Of a DNA stretch of 36,468 bases, positions 15,741-23,227 are shown one piece after another. How positions within the stretch are numbered: position 1 is the stretch's first letter; every line of letters starts with the position of its first letter. The position numbers were made by a program, and so were the translations under genes. The stretch comes from Propionibacteriaceae bacterium. Its GTDB lineage: Bacteria > Actinomycetota > Actinomycetes > Propionibacteriales > Propionibacteriaceae. The stretch is from positions 1 through 36,468 of the forward strand of contig JAISUF010000149.1 in the NCBI GenBank assembly GCA_031272195.1, written 5' to 3'. The notes under the pieces were generated by a model. It ran no database searches. It worked only from the letters and a program-made list of their open reading frames with translations, and was not told where the DNA came from.

Positions 15741-17516
15741 ATGAGACGGCTGATCCCCCTCGCTTTGGCCCTCTTGCTGGTCGCTTGCCAAGCGCCCGCG
15801 TCCAATCTTCCGGATGGCGCATCGGCCTATCAGGCCACGCTCAACCCCTTGACGGGGCAGCAGTTCTATTTCGTGCTGGCCGACCGCTTCGCCAACGGCG
15901 ACACCTCCAACGACACCGGCGGCCTCTCGGGCGACCGCCTGGCGACCGGCTACGACCCCACCGACATCGGCTTCTTCCACGGCGGCGACCTGAAGGGCCT
16001 GCTCGACAAGCTCGACTACATTCAGGGCCTCGGCACGACGGCGCTGTGGATCGCGCCGGTTTTCGCCAACCAGGTGGTGCAGGGCACCGGCGACCAGGCC
16101 TCGGCCGGCTACCACGGCTACTGGGTGACGGACTTCACGAAGGTCGATCCGCATCTGGGCAGCGGCGACGACCTGCGGGCGCTGGTGGACGCCGCCCACC
16201 AGCGGGGCATGAAGGTCTATCTCGACGTCATCGCCAACCACACGGCCGACTTGATATCGCTGCAGGATCCGAACGGCTACGGCGGCGGATTCGTCTCGCT
16301 GGAGCAGTCGCCGTATCGCGACGCCGCCGGGGCCGACTTCGATCCGCGCGTCGGCGCCGACCAGACGGCCTTTCCGACGCTGGACGCCAAGACGTCGTTC
16401 CCCTATGTGCCGCAGCGCAACGGCGAGGTGGCGCCGGCCTGCCTGTCGGACGTCACCGTCTACCACAATCGGGGCAACATCGACTGGGGCGTGGACGACG
16501 ACGAGATGTACCGCTTCGGCGACTTCTCCGGGCTGGACGACTTGATGACGGAGAACCCGGCCGTCCTGGAATGCATGTCTGGCATTTACGAGGCCTGGAT
16601 CGACTTCGGCATCGACGGCTATCGCGTCGACACCGGTCGCCATGTCAACATGGAGTTTTGGACCGGCTTCACCAAGGCGATGCGGGAGCACGCCGCACAG
16701 GAAGGACGCGAATTCTTCGAGTTTGCCGAGGTCTATTTGACGACGCCGTCGGAGATTTCCCCGTACATCGCCGACGGCGGCTTCGACGCCGCCTTGGATT
16801 TCCCCTTCCAAGAGGCGGCGATAAGTTTCGCCTCGGGCGGGTCGGCGTCGGTGATGCGCGACCTTTTCGACCAGGACGGCGTCTATCAGACGGCCACCAC
16901 CGACGCCCGCGCGATGGTGACGTTCCTGGGCAACCACGACATGGGCCGCGTCGGCTACTTCCTGGCCAACACCGCCCAGGCCGAGCGGCGCTCGGCGCTG
17001 GCCCACGCCTTGATGTTCCTGTCGCGCGGCCAGCCGGTGGTCTACTACGGTGACGAGCAGGGTTTCGTCGGCGAGGGCGGCGACAAAGCCGCCCGTCAGG
17101 ACATGTTCGGCAATGCGGCGGCGTCGTTCACCAATCAGACATTGCTGGACGGCTCCACGATGGGGAGCGCCGAACACTATTCAACCAATGGGTTGTACGC
17201 CCAAATTGCGGCGCTCGGAAAGTTGCGCTCGGAGAATGTCGCTTTGCGCACTGGCGTCCAGCAGCTTTTGTCGGCTGAATATCAAGTGCTGGTTTTTTCC
17301 CGTTACGATCCGCAGGAAAAGGTGGAATACGTCGTCGCCCTCAATTCGTCGGACGATCCGAAACAGGCGTCTTTCAAGTCGTTGACGCCGGGCGCGTCCT
17401 ATTCGGTCTTGTGGGGGGACGCTCAGCCGGTGTCGGCCGACGGCGACGCCGAGGTGGCGCTGACGGTGCCCGCCATCGGCGGCCTGGTGCTGAAGGCCGA
17501 CCGCCCGATGGGCTGA
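15741..17516 (+). CDS. secreted alpha-amylase lipoprotein (GH13)
   Basis: A 591-residue GH13 enzyme with a lipoprotein signal: hydrophobic residues 4-15 and lipobox LVAC (Cys16), so it should be anchored outside the cytoplasmic membrane. All four GH13 regions are present: region I LDVIANH (161-167), region II GYRVDTGRH with nucleophile D297, region III FEFAEVY with acid/base E330, and region IV FLGNHD with D400. A C-terminal beta domain ends the protein; no carbohydrate-binding module is evident. It would cleave alpha-1,4-glucans outside the cell. The start is fixed by the signal peptide; the frame is open far upstream but that part is not protein-like. It converges with a regulator gene. Confidence 0.93.
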   Translation: MRRLIPLALALLLVACQAPASNLPDGASAYQATLNPLTGQQFYFVLADRFANGDTSNDTGGLSGDRLATGYDPTDIGFFHGGDLKGLLDKLDYIQGLGTTALWIAPVFANQVVQGTGDQASAGYHGYWVTDFTKVDPHLGSGDDLRALVDAAHQRGMKVYLDVIANHTADLISLQDPNGYGGGFVSLEQSPYRDAAGADFDPRVGADQTAFPTLDAKTSFPYVPQRNGEVAPACLSDVTVYHNRGNIDWGVDDDEMYRFGDFSGLDDLMTENPAVLECMSGIYEAWIDFGIDGYRVDTGRHVNMEFWTGFTKAMREHAAQEGREFFEFAEVYLTTPSEISPYIADGGFDAALDFPFQEAAISFASGGSASVMRDLFDQDGVYQTATTDARAMVTFLGNHDMGRVGYFLANTAQAERRSALAHALMFLSRGQPVVYYGDEQGFVGEGGDKAARQDMFGNAAASFTNQTLLDGSTMGSAEHYSTNGLYAQIAALGKLRSENVALRTGVQQLLSAEYQVLVFSRYDPQEKVEYVVALNSSDDPKQASFKSLTPGASYSVLWGDAQPVSADGDAEVALTVPAIGGLVLKADRPMG

Positions 17517-17540
17517 GGTCCGTCGGCGCGGATTCGGGCG

Positions 17541-18182
17541 TCAGCGCAGCAGGTCGGCGCATTCGCGCAGGCGGCGCAGCGAGCGGCTGCAATGGTATCT
17601 GACGTTGGCGGCGGTCCAACCGAGGGTGTTGGCGGCTTGGCGGCTGGAGTGGCCCTCGATGTAGATGGCGCGAAGGGCGGTGATGGCGTCGGCGTCGAGC
17701 AGCCGCTTGGAAGCCGCCAGCACTTCGGCGGCGGTGGCCGGCTCGGCGGGGCCGGTCGGCGTCAAGGCATCGAAGCTGAGCGGGGAGGTTGGCCGCAGGC
17801 GGCGGTCGGCGGCCAGGTGTTTGCGGGCGTCCATCAGCATGTTCGCTTTGATGGCGCGGGGGCGTGAACGCAGCGGGTAGCGCGGCAGCTCGTCCCACAG
17901 TTGGTTGACGTAGTCGGTGGCCGAGTTGGCCGGATCGGTCAGCGACAATCTGACGACGCCTCCCAAGACGGCCTGCAAGACAGTCCGGTAGGCCCGGTGG
18001 TGGCCGACCTGGAGCAGTTGCCCGAGCACGGCGTCGGGTTGCCGCCGGGCTCGGGCCAGCACGTCGTTGAGACTGCGGCAGCCGCGCACGGCGTCGGCGT
18101 CCAGCCCCCATGAAGCCACCAGGCGGCTGGCCCGGTCGCCGATGGCGGTCCACTCGCGGTTGAGTTCTCTGACGGTTCGCAT
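17541..18182 (-). CDS. sigma-region-4-like DNA-binding protein
   Basis: A 213-residue protein of unassigned family. The C-terminal 60 residues read as a sigma-70 region 4/LuxR-like helix-turn-helix: LDADAITALRAIYIEGHSS, then RQAANTLGWTAANVRYH and a final basic helix SRSLRRLREC. The first 140 residues are helical and charged and lack a recognisable region 2 core-binding signature (no clear DAED/FR.WL-type motif), so it is probably not a complete sigma factor. A transcription regulator or divergent ECF-like factor is the likely role. No anti-sigma gene adjoins it. It is convergent to the amylase gene, and the mostly gene-free 575-bp stretch lies upstream. Confidence 0.55.
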   Translation of the reverse strand: MRTVRELNREWTAIGDRASRLVASWGLDADAVRGCRSLNDVLARARRQPDAVLGQLLQVGHHRAYRTVLQAVLGGVVRLSLTDPANSATDYVNQLWDELPRYPLRSRPRAIKANMLMDARKHLAADRRLRPTSPLSFDALTPTGPAEPATAAEVLAASKRLLDADAITALRAIYIEGHSSRQAANTLGWTAANVRYHCSRSLRRLRECADLLR

Positions 18183-18456
18183 GGCTCTAGGATTCCGCGC
18201 CGGGCGGGGCTAACGGGCCGAAGCGGCGCGGCCAGGTTGGGACGTTGTTGCTTGCCTGGCCCGGCTGGGGTCGCGTCCGCGTCGGGTGTTCCAAGGAGTG
18301 GACACCTGCCCGGCGCCTTGGCCAGGCGGCTGGAAGCGGTCCCAGATTATAACGATTTGGTATCGATTCTGGCCGTTGGTACAAGTCGGGGCCAGTACGC
18401 CCATAGGATAATCATGTATTCGCCGCTGCGAGGAAGGGCGGCGATCCCATTGTCGC

Positions 18457-18491
18457 CTAGGGGGCTGCTCGGATCACCAGCAGCCCCCTAG
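18457..18491. terminator. 13-bp perfect inverted repeat
   Basis: CTAGGGGGCTGCT (18457-18469), a nine-base loop, then AGCAGCCCCCTAG (18479-18491). The stem is fully complementary. There is no gene within 270 bases on either side, so it is either a terminator of an unrecognised transcript or a structured element. A weak T-rich stretch (CCTTGTTT) follows on the plus strand. Confidence 0.6.
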
Positions 18492-18734
18492 AGCCTTGTT
18501 TGGGGGCCTCAACGGGTAGCCTGGAAGACCGGCTGGCCTACCTTTGCTTCATCTGGACGATTATCGCCGAGCAGTTCTTTCACAAACCGGGGCAGCCCTC
18601 GGCGCTTTGGAACGCGGGCTCAGGTTCGACCTTCATGACCTGATCTTGGCTTGTCCTAGGAAGTGTCGACGGCTGGTTTGCGCGCCTGTGACCTCTCATG
18701 GGCCGTGCTGTTCCCGACAGGCTACTTCAACATA

Positions 18735-18751
18735 CTCTAACAATGTTAGAG
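18735..18751. promoter_or_regulatory. palindromic operator on the AlbA-type gene promoter
   Basis: CTCTAAC-AAT-GTTAGAG, 7-bp perfect arms. The right arm overlaps a TAGAGC -10-like box (18747-18752) that sits six bases before ATG 18759. A repressor binding here would block the gene; the encoded protein has its own winged-helix domain, so autoregulation is a natural reading. Confidence 0.5.
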
Positions 18752-18758
18752 CTACAGT

Positions 18759-20150
18759 ATGAGTGTTGCGAGGATCGAGGAAGTCTTACGGCTTCCTGCT
18801 GAGCAGGCGGTCGAGTCGCTGCTGAGCCTGCCCGAGTCGCAGTGGTACGACCGCAAATCAGCGCGTGTCAGCCCTCGCGACCTCGCCGTCGCGCTGGTGG
18901 CCATGGCGAACGCCGAGGGCGGGTATGTGGCTGTCGGTTTCCACTCCGGGAAGGCCGAGCCGCTGAACGCAGCCAAACTGAACGACATCCGCCAAGCCGC
19001 TATCGATTTCACCTACCCGACCGTCCGCACCCGATTCCATGAAATCGGATGGCTGGACGGCTCGGTCGCGGTCGTCGAGATCGCGACAGGCTCCGCCGTC
19101 CACGAGACAGCGGCTGGTGACGTCTACCTGCGCGTCGGGGACGAGTCCAGGAAGCTCTCGTTCGCCCAGCGGCGCGAGCTTGACTACGACCGCGGTTCGG
19201 AGGTTTTCAGCGCTACGGTACTGGAAGGCTCGTCTTTGGCCGACCTGGAGCCAGGCGCTGCCGAGACGTATCGGTGGGGGATTGGGGCGTCGAGTGTGGA
19301 GTCGATGTGCTCTGCCCGCGACCTCGTCGACGAAAAGGGCCAACTCCGCGTCGCAGCTTGGCTCTTGTTTTCCAAACAGCCGGGCGCCGGCTTCCCCAAC
19401 GCCCACGTACGCGTGCTCAAGTACGGGTCCAATGAACGCGGCGCGGGCTCCGCGCTCAGCTTGCTTTCCGGCCACGACGTCCGCTGCGAGGGAAGGCTGA
19501 CGGAGCAGCTTGAGCAGGCATCCGGGCTGGTCGAACAGTGGCTCCCCAAGAGGCAGGCGCTTTCGGCTTCTGGCAAGTTCGGAGAACAGCCGATGATCCC
19601 GAAAAGCGCTTGGATGGAAGGCCTTGTAAACGCAATTATCCATCGCTCGTATTCGATGCAGGGCGACCACATCCGCGTCGAGGTTTTCCCGAACCGGTTG
19701 GAGATATCCTCACCGGGGAGGTTCCCTAGTTTCGCGGACACCAGCAAGCCTATGACCATCATGCGCTACGCCCGCAATCCCCGTATTGCCCGCGCCATGG
19801 CCGAGCTCGGCTACGCGTTGGAGCTAGGGGAGGGGATCAAGCGCATGTTCGGGTGGATGCGGGAACGCGGCCTGCAAGAGCCGGTTTACGCGCAGACCTC
19901 CGGCCACGTGATCTTGACCCTGCTCGCCGACCCGGCGGCCGACGCCACAGGTTTGCCCAAAGCGGCGGTGACGGTTCTAGACCTCATGCGCCAAGCGGCG
20001 GTTCCGCTGAAAACCGGGGAAGTGTCCGAGTTGGCCGGGTGCAGCAGGCCGACCGCCCTCCGGCATCTCAACGTCCTCAAGGCGGCCGGACTCGTCGTCT
20101 GGAACGGCGAATCTCCGCGCGACCCGCAAGCCACTTGGAACGTGGTGTGA
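18759..20150 (+). CDS. AlbA_2-domain, ATP-binding winged-helix protein
   Basis: A 463-residue protein of the Schlafen AlbA_2 / RecG-like group. An AlbA_2 domain (about residues 15-130) has the pattern ESQWYDRKSAR, LVAMANAEGGYVAVGF and DVYLRVGDESRKLS. A central linker is followed by an HATPase_c_4-type segment (VNAIIHRSYSMQGDHIRVEVF, LEISSPGRFPSF, ARNPRIARAMAELGYALELGEGI). The C-terminal 60 residues form a winged helix (LKTGEVSELAGCSRPTALRHLNVLKAAGLV). Such proteins are scattered, often island-borne, and usually described only as putative transcription regulators. A 17-base operator lies directly upstream. Codon choice is less GC3-biased than in neighbouring metabolic genes, consistent with transfer. 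Biological role unknown; a defence or mobile-element link is speculation. Confidence 0.72.
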   Translation: MSVARIEEVLRLPAEQAVESLLSLPESQWYDRKSARVSPRDLAVALVAMANAEGGYVAVGFHSGKAEPLNAAKLNDIRQAAIDFTYPTVRTRFHEIGWLDGSVAVVEIATGSAVHETAAGDVYLRVGDESRKLSFAQRRELDYDRGSEVFSATVLEGSSLADLEPGAAETYRWGIGASSVESMCSARDLVDEKGQLRVAAWLLFSKQPGAGFPNAHVRVLKYGSNERGAGSALSLLSGHDVRCEGRLTEQLEQASGLVEQWLPKRQALSASGKFGEQPMIPKSAWMEGLVNAIIHRSYSMQGDHIRVEVFPNRLEISSPGRFPSFADTSKPMTIMRYARNPRIARAMAELGYALELGEGIKRMFGWMRERGLQEPVYAQTSGHVILTLLADPAADATGLPKAAVTVLDLMRQAAVPLKTGEVSELAGCSRPTALRHLNVLKAAGLVVWNGESPRDPQATWNVV

Positions 20151-20171
20151 ACCTCTCGGTCAGCTTCGGGC

Positions 20172-20194
20172 CGTTGGGGCGGCGTCACCCAACG
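20172..20194. terminator. bidirectional hairpin between convergent genes
   Basis: CGTTGGG-N9-CCCAACG, 7-bp perfect stem. It overlaps the last codons and stop of the minus-strand hydrolase and lies 21 bases after the stop of the AlbA-type gene. No T-run. Confidence 0.4.
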
Positions 20195-21387
20195 CCCGCG
20201 TCGAGAAAGTCCTCCATCTGGTCGAACAGGTCGGCGTTCAACTGGTTGGCTTTGAGCGGGTCGTAGCCTGTCTTGGCTTGGCAGGCGGCGCCGGCGGTTT
20301 GGGAGGCGGGCTGTTTGGCTCGCTTCAGGCAGGTCTCGAAATCGGCGGCGGCGGCCTGGTCGCGATACTTCAGAGCCGCCAGGGAGTAGAGCAGCGTGCT
20401 GTGGCCGCGCTGCTTGGGCACGTCCCACTTGATGACAGCGACCGCCTTGTTCTTGATCGAGCCGGCGAAATGCGTTGTCGCGTAGCGTTTCGGATCGACC
20501 AGTTGGTCGGCTGTGCCCTGTACGAGCAGGACGGCCGCCGAGGTGGCGTTGATCCCCTTGACGGCGGTCGGCGCGTCCGGGGCGAGGTCTGGCCAGTCGG
20601 CCAAATACGTGAACGGGCGTACGGCGTAGGCCGGCCAGCCGAGTTCGTCGTGAATGACGTCGAGGGCTATGGACGAGGGGTTGTTGAAGCCCGACACGCT
20701 GACCGCGGCCCGCACGCGCTCAGCCTCCGGGAACGCCAGCGCGGCGGTGACGGCGTAGCCGCCCTGGCTGTGCCCCCACAACGCCAAAGGCAGCGTTTTC
20801 AGGTCGGGGTCGTCGGCGACGAAGGCCAGCGCCGAGCGCAAGTCCGCCACGGTTTGGACCAGCGATTGGCGCGAGTCGCCGCCGCTCGGCTCGACGCCGC
20901 TGCCGTTGTAGGCCAGCACCCGCCAGCCGTGTTGGACGAACCAGGCGATGACGTCGAGGTAGCGGTCGGCGCACGAGCCGAAGGCGTGAACCAGCACGAC
21001 GAGGCCCAAGTCGTTGCCGGCCCCGTAAACCCAGCCGGTCAGCTCGTTGGCCCCAGACTCGAACTCCACCTGGCTGCGCTCCCCGGCCTGTGCGCGCCAA
21101 TCGTCGTAGGTTCCGTAGGTGGTCGCCACGCCGACGGTTGCCACGCGGGCGAAAGACCGCCCCTTGATGGCGAACGCCGCCGCCGTCCCGCCCACCAGAT
21201 AGAGCGCCAGCAGCGCCGCCAGCGCCGTCGCCACAACTCGTAGCACCCGGTGGCGGGGGCGCTCGACTGCGGGGCCGTCCTCGTCGCCGCGTCGGCCCGC
21301 CGCCCGCGCCTGTTGGGGCGCGCCCTGCTGCGAGGCATCTGCGATGGCGTCCTGGCGCTCGGCGTCTGAGGGCGGGATGGTCGTCAT
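20185..21387 (-). CDS. membrane-anchored alpha/beta hydrolase
   Basis: A 400-residue serine hydrolase. Residues 1-48 are hydrophilic; residues 49-73 form a signal anchor (VVATALAALLALYLVGGTAAA), placing the catalytic domain outside. Alpha/beta-hydrolase marks are LVVLVHAFGS, the nucleophile elbow GHSQGG (S207), VQGTADQLVDP for the acid, and RGHSTLL for the His. It most resembles the dienelactone hydrolase/esterase-type members; substrate unknown. The frame is open to 21585, but ATG 21387 has a GGAG site (minus strand, AAGGAGACC) just upstream and gives a sensible N-terminus. Divergent from the alcohol dehydrogenase gene. Confidence 0.78.
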   Translation of the reverse strand: MTTIPPSDAERQDAIADASQQGAPQQARAAGRRGDEDGPAVERPRHRVLRVVATALAALLALYLVGGTAAAFAIKGRSFARVATVGVATTYGTYDDWRAQAGERSQVEFESGANELTGWVYGAGNDLGLVVLVHAFGSCADRYLDVIAWFVQHGWRVLAYNGSGVEPSGGDSRQSLVQTVADLRSALAFVADDPDLKTLPLALWGHSQGGYAVTAALAFPEAERVRAAVSVSGFNNPSSIALDVIHDELGWPAYAVRPFTYLADWPDLAPDAPTAVKGINATSAAVLLVQGTADQLVDPKRYATTHFAGSIKNKAVAVIKWDVPKQRGHSTLLYSLAALKYRDQAAAADFETCLKRAKQPASQTAGAACQAKTGYDPLKANQLNADLFDQMEDFLDAGVG

Positions 21388-21583
21388 GGTCTCCTTGTGT
21401 CGCGCGTCAATTCTTCCACGCTCTGCCGCCCGCTCGCCGCAAGCCTGAGCCGGCCGCTGCTGTCTCGAGGTGCCAACCCGAAGTGTGGTGGGGCAGCGGG
21501 GCCGGCCGATGCCGAGACGAGACCGTTCCAGGGTGATTGATAGGCGTGCCACAATGGGTTTTGACCCCAAAGAAGGAGACCGC

Positions 21584-22633
21584 ATGCCAACCGCTCGCGC
21601 CTACGCTATCGACTCGCCGACTGGGCGCTTCGCGCCGACCACCATCGCACGCCGCGAACCCGGCCCGACCGAAGTGCTGTTCGACATCAAGTACGCCGGC
21701 ATCTGCCACTCCGACATCCACACCGCGCGCGGCGAGTGGGGGCGGACGACCTATCCGCTGGTGCCCGGCCACGAGCTGGCCGGCGTCGTCACGCAAGTCG
21801 GCTCGCAGGTGACGAAGTTCGCCGTTGGCGACCGTGTCGGCGTGGGCTGCTTTGTGGACTCTTGCGGCCAGTGCGACGAGTGCCGTCGCGGCGAGGAGAA
21901 CTTCTGCGAGGGGCCGGACGGCGGCACCATCTGGACCTACAACGACGTCGGGCGCGACGGCCTGCCGACCGCCGGCGGCTACTCCACTTGCTTCACCGTC
22001 GAGCAGGATTACACCCTGCGCATCCCCGAGTCGATCCCGCTGGAGAACGCCGCCCCGCTGCTGTGCGCCGGCATCACGACGTACTCCCCGTTGAAGCGCT
22101 GGGGCGCTGGGCCGGGCAAGCGCGTCGCCATCGTCGGCATGGGCGGCCTGGGCCACATGGGCGTCCAGATCGCCGCCGCCATGGGCGCCACGACGGCCGT
22201 CATCTCACAGACCCGCAACAAGGAGGAGGACGCCCGCCGCTTCGGCGCGACCGAGTTCTACGCCCTGTCCGAGCCCGACACCTTGAAGAAGCTGCATCGC
22301 AGTTTCGACCTGATGGTGTCGACGGTGTCGTCGGCCGCGCCGCTCGACCCGATCCTCGACTGCCTGGCCATCGAGGGGGCGTTCGTCGACGTCGGCCTGC
22401 CCGAGAAGCCGTCCCAGCTCCAGTTGAGGACGCTGTGCGGCGGCAACCGCATCCTGGCCGGGTCGAATATCGGCGGCATCCCGGCCACCCAGGAGATGCT
22501 CGACTTCTGCGCCGCCCACGGCCTGAAAGCCCAAACCGAGGTCATCTCCGCCAGCGAGATCAACGAGGCCTACGACAACGTCGTCGCCTCCAAAGTCCGC
22601 TACCGCTACGTCATCGACGCCTCGACCATCTGA
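21584..22633 (+). CDS. zinc-dependent alcohol dehydrogenase, CAD type (NADP)
   Basis: A 349-residue medium-chain dehydrogenase of the cinnamyl-alcohol/YahK-AdhC group. The catalytic zinc ligands are C41 (GICHSD) and H63-E64 (PGHELAG). The structural zinc cysteines are C94, C97, C100 and C108. The Rossmann motif is GMGGLGHMGVQ, and after beta-2 a SQTRNKEEDA segment replaces an acidic residue, which favours NADP. It reduces aldehydes to alcohols or the reverse. ATG 21584 has AAGGAG at ideal spacing; the frame is open to 21470 but that part is not conserved-looking. It may drain aldehydes during fermentation (inference). Confidence 0.9.
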   Translation: MPTARAYAIDSPTGRFAPTTIARREPGPTEVLFDIKYAGICHSDIHTARGEWGRTTYPLVPGHELAGVVTQVGSQVTKFAVGDRVGVGCFVDSCGQCDECRRGEENFCEGPDGGTIWTYNDVGRDGLPTAGGYSTCFTVEQDYTLRIPESIPLENAAPLLCAGITTYSPLKRWGAGPGKRVAIVGMGGLGHMGVQIAAAMGATTAVISQTRNKEEDARRFGATEFYALSEPDTLKKLHRSFDLMVSTVSSAAPLDPILDCLAIEGAFVDVGLPEKPSQLQLRTLCGGNRILAGSNIGGIPATQEMLDFCAAHGLKAQTEVISASEINEAYDNVVASKVRYRYVIDASTI

Positions 22634-22656
22634 GGGCGCAATTGCGGCAGGACGCC

Positions 22657-22737
22657 ATGCGCGTCCGCAACGACTCCGCCGACCTGGCCGAGGCCGGGGA
22701 GGTTCTGGCGGACATGAGGCAGCGCCGTGCGTGGTGA
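22657..22737 (+). CDS. miniature candidate antitoxin of MazF
   Basis: A 26-codon frame (ATG 22657, stop TGA 22735-22737) preceded by GGCAGGA at correct distance and overlapping the MazF-like start by 11 bases. The peptide is charged and helix-prone (SADLAEAGEVLADMRQRRAW). Normal MazE, CopG or Phd partners are 60-90 residues with a DNA-binding N-terminus; none fits between the dehydrogenase stop and the toxin. It may be a minimal antitoxin, or the surviving 3' end of a truncated one. Confidence 0.35.
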   Translation: MRVRNDSADLAEAGEVLADMRQRRAW

Positions 22738-23044
22738 CGTCTACCGGTTCGTGTCGCACGACGTCAGGGGTGACAAGCAGTCGGGTCCGCGCTACGCGGT
22801 TGTCCTTCAGTCGGACGAGCTGGCGGCGCTCTCCACACTGCTCGTCGCGCCAACATCGACGTCGGCGCGTCCGACGCTGTTTCGACCGGCCATCGACTTG
22901 CTCGGCGTCGCGACCTATGTGTTGCTGGAGCAGACGACCGTCGTCAACCCGGAGTCGGAGCTGGGCGACTTCGCCGGCCGCCTGACGGCCGAGGAATTGG
23001 CCGAAGTGGACGCCGCCCTGCGCCTGGTCATGGGGCTGTTCTGA
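22727..23044 (+). CDS. MazF/PemK-type endoribonuclease toxin
   Basis: A 105-residue protein with the MazF fold signatures: an N-terminal RGDVYRF strand, GPRYAVVLQSD (catalytic Arg region), LLVAPTSTSA (catalytic Thr/Ser region), TYVLLEQTTVV and a C-terminal helix ELAEVDAALRLVMGLF. Members cleave single-stranded mRNA at short motifs. GTG 22727 gives the usual N-terminus and has GAGGC about eight bases upstream. There is no normal-sized antitoxin gene on either side, only the overlapping 26-codon frame. It may be a solitary or recombined module. Confidence 0.82.
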   Translation: MRGDVYRFVSHDVRGDKQSGPRYAVVLQSDELAALSTLLVAPTSTSARPTLFRPAIDLLGVATYVLLEQTTVVNPESELGDFAGRLTAEELAEVDAALRLVMGLF

Positions 23045-23090
23045 ATCGGCCGTCGGCCTGCGGCGTCTGGTAGGCTCTCAATAGTCTCCC

Positions 23091-23114
23091 CAGACGGTGT
23101 TCCCCCGCCGTCTG
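23091..23114. terminator. hairpin between mazF and FHA gene
   Basis: CAGACGG-N10-CCGTCTG, 7-bp perfect stem with a C-rich loop. It lies 47 bases after the mazF stop and 40 bases before the upstream ORF of the FHA gene. It could end the toxin transcript or be part of the FHA gene leader. Confidence 0.4.
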
Positions 23115-23155
23115 CGCGGAGGCGCCAGACCATTTGCTTGAGCAAGGAGGTTCAG

Positions 23156-23227
23156 ATGGCCTGGAAAGGGGAAGATGCTCGCATTGCAATACAAGCCGAT
23201 CGGCTCGGACACCTATCTGGCCGCTGA
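23156..23227 (+). CDS. 23-codon upstream ORF overlapping the FHA gene
   Basis: ATG 23156 is five bases after AAGGAGG (23144-23150), the best ribosome site in the region. The frame encodes 23 residues (begins MAWKGEDARIAIQADR) and stops at 23225-23227, inside the FHA gene and out of frame with it. The FHA ATG at 23175 has only a close GGGGAAG. Translation of this short frame could control, or feed ribosomes to, the FHA start. It has no recognisable peptide family. Confidence 0.4.
   Translation: MAWKGEDARIAIQADRLGHLSGR

Larger units (their letters stand above)
18183..18758. other. 575-bp intergenic region without a clear gene
   Basis: Frames here are short and not protein-like. The GC content falls from about 18340 on, and stretches such as the one around 18345-18420 are distinctly AT-richer than the core genes. 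It contains the hairpin at 18457-18491 and the operator at 18735-18751. The drop in GC together with the downstream AlbA-type gene suggests the left edge of an acquired segment, but no attachment site or integrase is visible. Confidence 0.5.

Noticed and set aside
15405..17177. 590-codon minus-strand frame across the amylase gene
   Set aside because: Antisense shadow; the sense strand has all GH13 motifs.
18544..18762. 72-codon plus-strand frame before the AlbA-type gene
   Set aside because: Codon use and sequence are not protein-like, it crosses the operator and overlaps the better-supported gene start.
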